A stretch of DNA of 64,000 bases from DASSBG01 sp963800395 (lineage in GTDB: Bacteria > Pseudomonadota > Gammaproteobacteria > Xanthomonadales > Rhodanobacteraceae), in NCBI GenBank assembly GCA_963800395.1, contig CAWDBD010000003.1, positions 1 to 64,000 on the forward strand, given 5' to 3'. The notes below the pieces were generated by a model. The model was not told the DNA's origin. It searched no databases and was given only the letters and a program-made list of their open reading frames with translations. Made by a program: the position numbers and the translations under genes. How positions within the stretch are numbered: position 1 is the first letter of the stretch; each line of letters starts with the position of its first letter. This document shows, one piece after another, positions 58,777-64,000 of this stretch.

Positions 58777-59717
58777 ATGACTGACAAGCTGCTGATGCTG
58801 ATGGATCCGATTGAATCGATCCGCCCTGCCAAGGACACCTCGCTGGCCCTGCTGCTGGAGGCACAGCGTCGGGGCTACAAGCTCAATATCACGCAGCAGG
58901 GCGACCTGGCGCTGCGCGACGGCGACCGTGGGCGCGCATCACCGAGGTGCGCGTCCACGATGATGAAGAGCACTGGTTCGACAAGCTGGATTCTCACTGG
59001 CGCCCACTGCAGGAGGTGCCTCTGATCTTCGACCGCAAGGATCCGCCGGTGGACAGCCACTACATTCATGACACGCGTCTGCTGGAACTTGCCCAGCGTG
59101 CCGGCAGCCGCGTCGTCAACGACCCGCAATCGCTGCGTGACTGCAACGAAAAGCTGTTCGCGCTTCAGTACCCGGACTGCTGCGCGCCCAGCCTGGTGGC
59201 TCGCGATGCTGACGCGCTGCGTCAGTTTGTAGACCAAACCGGCGATGTGGTGCTGAAACCGCTGGACGGCATGGGTGGCCAGAGCATTTTCCGCAGCCGC
59301 GCCGGCGACCCCAACCTCAATGTGATCCTCGAGACCCTGATGGGCGAGCATGGCAACTTCGTGCTTGCGCAAAAATATCTGCCGGAAATTGCGCAAGGTG
59401 ACAAGCGCATCCTGATGATCGACGGCGAGCCGCTGGACTATGCTCTGGCACGCATGCCGCAGGGCACGGATTTTCGCGGCAACCTGGCCGCCGGCGGTCG
59501 TGGTGTCGGCCAGCCTCTGTCGGCTCGCGATCGTGAAATCGCTGCCCGGGTCGGGCCGGAACTCAAGCGTCGCGGCCTGCTTCTGGTCGGCCTGGACGTG
59601 ATTGGTGACTGGCTAACCGAGATCAACGTCACATCTCCGACCTGCGCACGTGAACTCGATGCCCAGTTCGGCCTTAATATTGCCGGCATGCTGTTTGACG
59701 TGATCGAAGCGAAGTGA
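58777..59717 (+). CDS. gshB: Glutathione synthetase (one frame break)
   Basis: ATP-grasp ligase adding glycine to gamma-glutamylcysteine. Start at 58777 (MTDKLLMLMDPI) is the family N-terminus. The frame changes near 58930 and resumes ITEVRVHDDEEHWF. Then DPQSLRDCNEKLFAL, the ATP-grasp loop LKPLDGMGGQSIFR, QKYLPEIAQGDKRIL and the C-terminal LVGLDVIGDWLTEINVTSPT. Corrected length of about 313 residues is usual. Divergent from pilG. Its TGA overlaps the GTG start of tonB. Confidence 0.94.
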
Positions 59718-60592
59718 ACGATATTCTTGCCAGCCCAACCGTCTCCAGCGGTGACCGCCTTGGCGTGACCGCGCTGTTTTCCCTGATCGTGCACGGTGTG
59801 CTGGTGCTGGGCGTGACGTTCGACTTCCCCATGCCGCGCCCGGCCCTGCCCTCGCTGGATGTCACCCTGGTGCAGACGGCCAACCGCGAGAAGCCCGACA
59901 AGGCCGACTTCCTGGCGCAGGCCGACAATCGCGGCGGTGGCAACAGCGACAAGGCGCACCGGCCTTCGCAACGCTTCTCCAGCCCACTGCCCAAGCCCGA
60001 TCCGGGTACAGCACCGAAGCGCGTGAATCCCTCGTCCCCGCGTGCACAGGACGCCAGTGGTCCCGAAATCCTGACCACGCGCCAGCGCACAAAGGACAGC
60101 GCGGCCAGCGAACCCGAGCAGCGCCAGCAAACCCACCGCGACGTGAAGCCCTCGCTGGAGGAAATCCGGCGGCGCATGGAAATGGCCCGCCTGGCGGCGG
60201 AAGTCCGTGAACAGGAACAGCAGTACGCCAAACGCCCCAAGGTCAAGTATCTGAGCGCCAACACGCGCGAGTATGCCTACGCGGCCTACATGCGCGCCTG
60301 GGTGGCGCGGGTGAAGCGCATCGGCAACCTCAACTACCCCGAGCAGGCGCGCAAACGCGACATGCACGGCGACCTTATCCTGACGGTAGTCCTGCGCCGG
60401 GACGGCAGCGTCAAGTCTGCCGAGGTGATCCAGAGCTCGGGACACAAGTTGCTCGACGATGCCGCCTTGCGCATCGTGCATCTGTCGGCGCCGTTCCCGC
60501 CCATTCCCAGGAAGGCGGGCAACTACGACGAGTTCAACATTACCCGCACCTGGCAATTCCTGCCCGGCGGCAACCTGCGCACTCGCGGCTGA
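59714..60592 (+). CDS. TonB-like energy transducer
   Basis: 292 residues. GTG start overlapping the gshB stop (GTGA). N-terminal membrane helix (LGVTALFSLIVHGVLVLGV), then a periplasmic linker rich in Pro, Lys and Gln. The C-terminal TonB domain has YPEQARKRDMHGDLILTVVL, the conserved YP and SSGHKLLDDAALRIV. It would pass proton-motive energy to outer-membrane transporters. No exbBD is adjacent. Adjacent to gshB and yqgE as in Xanthomonas. Confidence 0.92.
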   Translation: MNDILASPTVSSGDRLGVTALFSLIVHGVLVLGVTFDFPMPRPALPSLDVTLVQTANREKPDKADFLAQADNRGGGNSDKAHRPSQRFSSPLPKPDPGTAPKRVNPSSPRAQDASGPEILTTRQRTKDSAASEPEQRQQTHRDVKPSLEEIRRRMEMARLAAEVREQEQQYAKRPKVKYLSANTREYAYAAYMRAWVARVKRIGNLNYPEQARKRDMHGDLILTVVLRRDGSVKSAEVIQSSGHKLLDDAALRIVHLSAPFPPIPRKAGNYDEFNITRTWQFLPGGNLRTRG

Positions 60593-60714
60593 GCGTGCTC
60601 TGCCGGGTTTCGCTGCCCTCATGCGCCCGCTCCGGGCCTGCCTGCCGCCCTCGGGAAAGACGCCCGATTCAGGTCGGGTGAATCAGGGTTCCCGTGTTGC
60701 CGTACAATGGCGGC

Positions 60715-61287
60715 ATGAGCGAGAAGTCATTCCCATCCCTTTCGGGGCAGCTGCTGGTGGCCATGCCCAGCATGGGCGACCCGAATTTCGAGCGTGGCGT
60801 GACCTTGCTGTGCCAGCACAACGACGAAGGTGCGGTCGGTCTGATGGTCAACCGACCTGCCGAATTCACCTTTCGCAAGGTACTTGACCAACTGGACATG
60901 CCGACCGATCGCGAAGATACCAAACAGATTCAGGTCGTGATGGGTGGCCCGATGCAGCCCGAACGCGGTTTCATCCTGCACCCGGCCAAGGACGGCAAAT
61001 GGGAATCCAGCCACCGCATCGACGAACACTGGGCCATTACCACCTCGCGCGACATCTTGCTGGCCATGGCGACGGGCAAGGGCCCGAGCCAGGCATTGCT
61101 GGCATTGGGCTATGCCGGCTGGGGCGCAGGCCAGCTGGAACAGGAACTGGCCGAAAATGCATGGCTCACGGTGGCCGCCACAGCACAGATTCTGTTTGAC
61201 ATTGACGCCGACGACCGCTGGCAGGCAGCGACCCGTCTGATGGGTTTTGACAGCCATCAATTGAGTCAGCACGTCGGCCACGCATGA
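60715..61287 (+). CDS. yqgE: YqgE/AlgH family protein (UPF0301)
   Basis: 190 residues of the DUF179 family. Begins LSGQLLVAMPSMGDPNFERGV and has QVVMGGPMQPERGF and GYAGWGAGQLEQEL, all typical. Molecular function is not settled. Start at 60715 is the family N-terminus. Its end overlaps ruvX by 4 bp (ATGA), the conserved pair. Confidence 0.96.
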   Translation: MSEKSFPSLSGQLLVAMPSMGDPNFERGVTLLCQHNDEGAVGLMVNRPAEFTFRKVLDQLDMPTDREDTKQIQVVMGGPMQPERGFILHPAKDGKWESSHRIDEHWAITTSRDILLAMATGKGPSQALLALGYAGWGAGQLEQELAENAWLTVAATAQILFDIDADDRWQAATRLMGFDSHQLSQHVGHA

Positions 61288-61742
61288 TCGCGGAAGCCCG
61301 CCGTTTTCTCGGGTTCGACCTAGGCACCCGTCTCACTGGTGTGGCCGTGGGTGAAAACCTGACCGGAAATGCGCGGCCGTTGGCAACGCTTGGCATGCGC
61401 AATGCCGTGCCGGATTGGGACGCCGTAGCGCAGCTTGTTGCACAATGGCAGCCCGCCGCCCTGGTTGTCGGCCTGCCGCTGGCCCTTGACGGCAGCGAGC
61501 AGAACATGAGTCGGCGCGCGCGACGCTTCGCCGCAGAACTGGACAAACGCTTTGACTGCCCCGTACATCTTTGCGACGAGCGCCATACCTCGCAGGAAGC
61601 AGCCCGACGCTTCGCCCAGGCGCGCAGCGCGGGCAGCAAGCGCCGCCGCCATGCAGCCGACCTCGATGCGATGGCAGCCGCCGTGATCCTGGAATCCTGG
61701 CTTTCCCTCAACCCTGCGAACGCAACTCCCCGACATGACTGA
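61284..61742 (+). CDS. ruvX: Putative pre-16S rRNA nuclease / Holliday junction resolvase-like RuvX
   Basis: 152 residues of the RNase H-fold YqgF family, implicated in 16S rRNA 5' maturation. Motifs FLGFDLGTRLTGVAVG with the first aspartate, LVVGLPLALDG, LCDERHTSQEA and a late DLDAMAAAVIL aspartate. It overlaps yqgE by 4 bp and pyrB by 8 bp. Confidence 0.96.
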   Translation: MIAEARRFLGFDLGTRLTGVAVGENLTGNARPLATLGMRNAVPDWDAVAQLVAQWQPAALVVGLPLALDGSEQNMSRRARRFAAELDKRFDCPVHLCDERHTSQEAARRFAQARSAGSKRRRHAADLDAMAAAVILESWLSLNPANATPRHD

Positions 61743-62652
61743 AACATTGCGCCATCTGGTCACCCTGGAGCATCTTGATCCAGCCATTATCACCAGCATC
61801 CTCGATCGCGCCGACAACTTTGTACAACATGGCAGCGACAGCCAGTTGCTGGCCGGGCGCACGGTCATCAATCTTTTCTTCGAACCCTCCACCCGTACCC
61901 GTACCTCCTTCGAACTGGCCGCGCGTCGGCTGGGTGCGTGGGTGGTCAATTTCGACACCGCGCACGCCTCGACCAGCAAGGGCGAGACGCTTATCGACAC
62001 CCTGCATACTCTGGAAGCGATGCAACTGGATGCGCTGGTAGTGCGACACAAGCGTGTCGGCACACCCGCGTATCTGGCCCGCCATGCCTACAGCCATGTC
62101 GCCGTCATCAATGCCGGCGACGGCAACCAGGGTCACCCCACGCAAGGTCTGCTGGATGCACTCACCATTCGTCAGCAGCACGCTGACTTCAGCAAGCTGA
62201 CCGTCACCATATGCGGTGACATCCGTCACTCGCGTGTGGCGCGCTCGGACATCCACGCGCTCAGGGCTCTGGGTGCAGGCGAACTGCGCCTGTGCGGTCC
62301 GAGGCCACTGTTGCCCGATGCTGACGAGTTGGCAGGCTGCAGCCTGCATGAGGACTTCGACAGCGCGGTCGAAGGTGCCGACGTGATCATCATGCTGCGC
62401 CTGCAACTGGAACGCATGAACAGCAAGGAGGTGCCGGACACGCGGGACTATTTCCGCGACTTCGGCCTTGATGCCCGGCGGCTCAAGCGTGCCGCGCCTG
62501 ACTGCCTGGTGCTGCATCCGGGGCCCATCAACCGCGGCATCGAAATCACGCCTGAAGTCGCGGACGGGCCACAATCGCAGATTTTGCAGCAGGTACGCAA
62601 TGGCGTAGCGGTGCGCATGGCCGTGCTGGCCGAGTTGCTGAGCAAAAGCTGA
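61735..62652 (+). CDS. pyrB: Aspartate carbamoyltransferase catalytic subunit
   Basis: 305 residues. Condenses carbamoyl phosphate and aspartate, the committed step of pyrimidine synthesis. Carbamoyl phosphate loop EPSTRTRTSFE, HASTSKGET, HPTQGLLDA, and aspartate-binding IIMLRLQLER with HPGPINRGIEI. The usual HAHPTQ is QGHPTQ here. No pyrI or pyrC is adjacent, as in the dodecameric or single-subunit class. It overlaps ruvX by 8 bp. Confidence 0.97.
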   Translation: MTETLRHLVTLEHLDPAIITSILDRADNFVQHGSDSQLLAGRTVINLFFEPSTRTRTSFELAARRLGAWVVNFDTAHASTSKGETLIDTLHTLEAMQLDALVVRHKRVGTPAYLARHAYSHVAVINAGDGNQGHPTQGLLDALTIRQQHADFSKLTVTICGDIRHSRVARSDIHALRALGAGELRLCGPRPLLPDADELAGCSLHEDFDSAVEGADVIIMLRLQLERMNSKEVPDTRDYFRDFGLDARRLKRAAPDCLVLHPGPINRGIEITPEVADGPQSQILQQVRNGVAVRMAVLAELLSKS

Positions 62653-62751
62653 ACACGAGTCTGAATCTGCTGTCATGCATGACACATGTCCATTGACGGC
62701 TCGCATGCGATCACCAAGGATGACCATTCGAAACCTTGCAAGGACCCTGCC

Positions 62752-64000
62752 ATGAAATTTCGCTCACGCCCGATTCCGATCTTTGTTCTCGGCGGCCTCC
62801 TGGCCGTGCTGGGTGCATGCAGCAGCGACACGCACACGGACCAGGCGGTACTGGCCCATGTGCCGGCCGACACGCCCTATGTTTTCGCCAACCTCGAGCC
62901 ACTGAAGCGCGACGTGCTGGATGCCTGGCTGGCCACCGCCAATGCGCAGATTCCGATGCAGGTTCGCCACAACCGGCAAGCCGCACGCGAACTGGCAGAC
63001 GATTCGCCTCGACTGGCAAAGCTGATGTCGGCCATGGCCGACGAAATGGATGGCACGACCTGGCAGCAGAAGTTTGCTGACGCGGGGGTGGACCTGGGCG
63101 GCCACTTCGCATGGTATGGCCTGGGAATGAGTCCGGTGCTTCGCGGGCAACTCAAGGATCCGGCCAAATTCCAGGCCTTCATCACGCATCTGGCCAAGGT
63201 GTCTGATGTGACCCTGAAGGCCGGCAGCATCGATGGCATCGACTACCGCCACCTGGATCTGACGGAGCTGAAGCTGCAGGCCGTCGCCTCGCAACATGAG
63301 GGGCAATTCGTGCTTGCGCTGCTTCCCATGGGGCAGGATCAAAAGCAGCTCAGGTTTGCGCTTGGCGCCGACATGCCCGCCGCCACGGACGCCGTGGCAT
63401 CACGCCTGGCCACGCTGGCTGACAAGCAGGGCTACATCCCGCAGGGCATTGGCTATCTGGACACCGACAAGCTGCTGACCGACCTGAGTTCCGGCAAGGA
63501 TGGCATGGTCAGGAGCCTGCTCGAGAGCACCGACGGCGCAAAGGACAGGGACTTGAGTGCAGTACTGACCGAGCTTGCCGGCCCTGCCTGCCAGAGCGAC
63601 CTGAAGCGCATCGCTGCGCGCGTGCCGCAAATCACTTTTGGCTATACACATCTGGACACGGTGCGTGCCAGCCAGCGCATGAATGTGAACTTTGCCCCCG
63701 ACATCAGCGCCGCATTCACCGGGGTGAGGTCGACTCTGCCCGGTCTGGGCGATACCCGGCACGCGCCGGTCGACGTCGCCATTGCTCTGCCGATGCCCGA
63801 GATTCGTGATTTCTGGACAGCGCAGGCACAGGCGGTGGCAGCAAAACCCTTTACCTGCAAGCCCCTGACCGGAATGAACAAGGCGTTCGAGCAAATCGGC
63901 CAGAAGATCGTGCAGACGGCCATTCCACCCTTCGGCAATCTGCGTGGCCTGCGCGCCGCAATCGACAGCCTTGGCGCGGGCAGTGACAAGGACAGCATGC
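62752..64000 (+). CDS. Lipoprotein of unknown function (runs off the window)
   Basis: Open from ATG 62752 (AGGA seven bases upstream) to the edge, at least 416 codons. Signal peptide with lipobox LGAC at Cys23, then CSSDTHTDQAVLAHVPADTP. I do not recognise the family. The mature part is a soluble alpha/beta-looking domain with phrases FVLALLPMGQDQKQLRFALG and QGIGYLDTDKLLTDL, and cysteines in GPACQSD and PFTCKP that may form a disulfide. Probably membrane-anchored in the periplasm. It begins 99 bp after pyrB on the same strand. Confidence 0.78.
   Translation, partial: MKFRSRPIPIFVLGGLLAVLGACSSDTHTDQAVLAHVPADTPYVFANLEPLKRDVLDAWLATANAQIPMQVRHNRQAARELADDSPRLAKLMSAMADEMDGTTWQQKFADAGVDLGGHFAWYGLGMSPVLRGQLKDPAKFQAFITHLAKVSDVTLKAGSIDGIDYRHLDLTELKLQAVASQHEGQFVLALLPMGQDQKQLRFALGADMPAATDAVASRLATLADKQGYIPQGIGYLDTDKLLTDLSSGKDGMVRSLLESTDGAKDRDLSAVLTELAGPACQSDLKRIAARVPQITFGYTHLDTVRASQRMNVNFAPDISAAFTGVRSTLPGLGDTRHAPVDVAIALPMPEIRDFWTAQAQAVAAKPFTCKPLTGMNKAFEQIGQKIVQTAIPPFGNLRGLRAAIDSLGAGSDKDSM

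Noticed and set aside
60703..60708. TACAAT seven bases upstream of yqgE as a leaderless promoter
   Set aside because: No acceptable -35 at 16-18 bp, so the hexamer alone is not enough.

Overview
The window looks like chromosomal DNA of a GC-rich gammaproteobacterium of the Xanthomonadales (Lysobacterales), probably Rhodanobacteraceae or close kin. The evidence is gene content and order: pilG-H-I-J-chpA-B-C running away from gshB-tonB-yqgE-ruvX-pyrB, a plant-type gshA, Xps-like type II secretion genes in the order G-H-I-J-K-L-M-N, IPTL-CTERM-type protein tails, and the dispersed palindromic repeats typical of this group. No rRNA, tRNA, CRISPR array, prophage or intact insertion sequence was seen. 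Many genes carry single-base frame breaks (dense at 19.3-23.4 kb and 44.3-59 kb). Several sit in homopolymers and leave both flanking frames well conserved, so most look like sequencing errors and those genes are annotated end to end.

Left part (0-9.8 kb): a secreted M1 aminopeptidase diverges from oxyR. Directly downstream of oxyR is a rubrerythrin / Fe-S oxidoreductase / DUF3501 operon, preceded by a full-length OxyR-like operator; oxyR itself has a second partial operator. This looks like a self-contained peroxide-defence locus. An amidase and ETF-ubiquinone oxidoreductase follow.

Accessory part (9.8-25 kb): an IPTL-CTERM surface protein, then two paralogous modules. Each has a secreted FG-GAP-type protein divergent from a transmembrane Ser/Thr kinase with a C-terminal TPR domain, which is followed by an overlapping ECF-like sigma factor gene. 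Between them lie a C-terminal remnant of a third sigma factor and a large choice-of-anchor-Q surface protein. A secreted protein of unknown function follows the second module. Three secreted proteins share a C-terminal tail of the form D-D-x-I-x-x-x-[PG]-F-[EN].

Middle part (25-45 kb): a DUF2239-carotenoid oxygenase operon sits behind a near-consensus sigma-70 promoter with duplicated operator-like elements. A repeat island follows, with a MITE-like element nested in an 81-bp palindromic repeat, then PBP1b with a small TPR lipoprotein, an SDR oxidoreductase, gshA, hemC, cysQ and nudE. Upstream of these is the T2SS operon gspGHIJK-LMN, coupled by overlaps to a hisN-like phosphatase and a truncated CTERM gene. 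bioA is divergent from gspG. Palindromic and heptamer repeats separate bioA from a dienelactone hydrolase.

Right part (45-64 kb): rsmE, then the Pil-Chp chemosensory cluster of type IV pili on the minus strand (pilG, pilH, pilI, pilJ, chpA, chpB, chpC). Divergent from it is gshB-tonB-yqgE-ruvX-pyrB and a lipoprotein that runs off the window.
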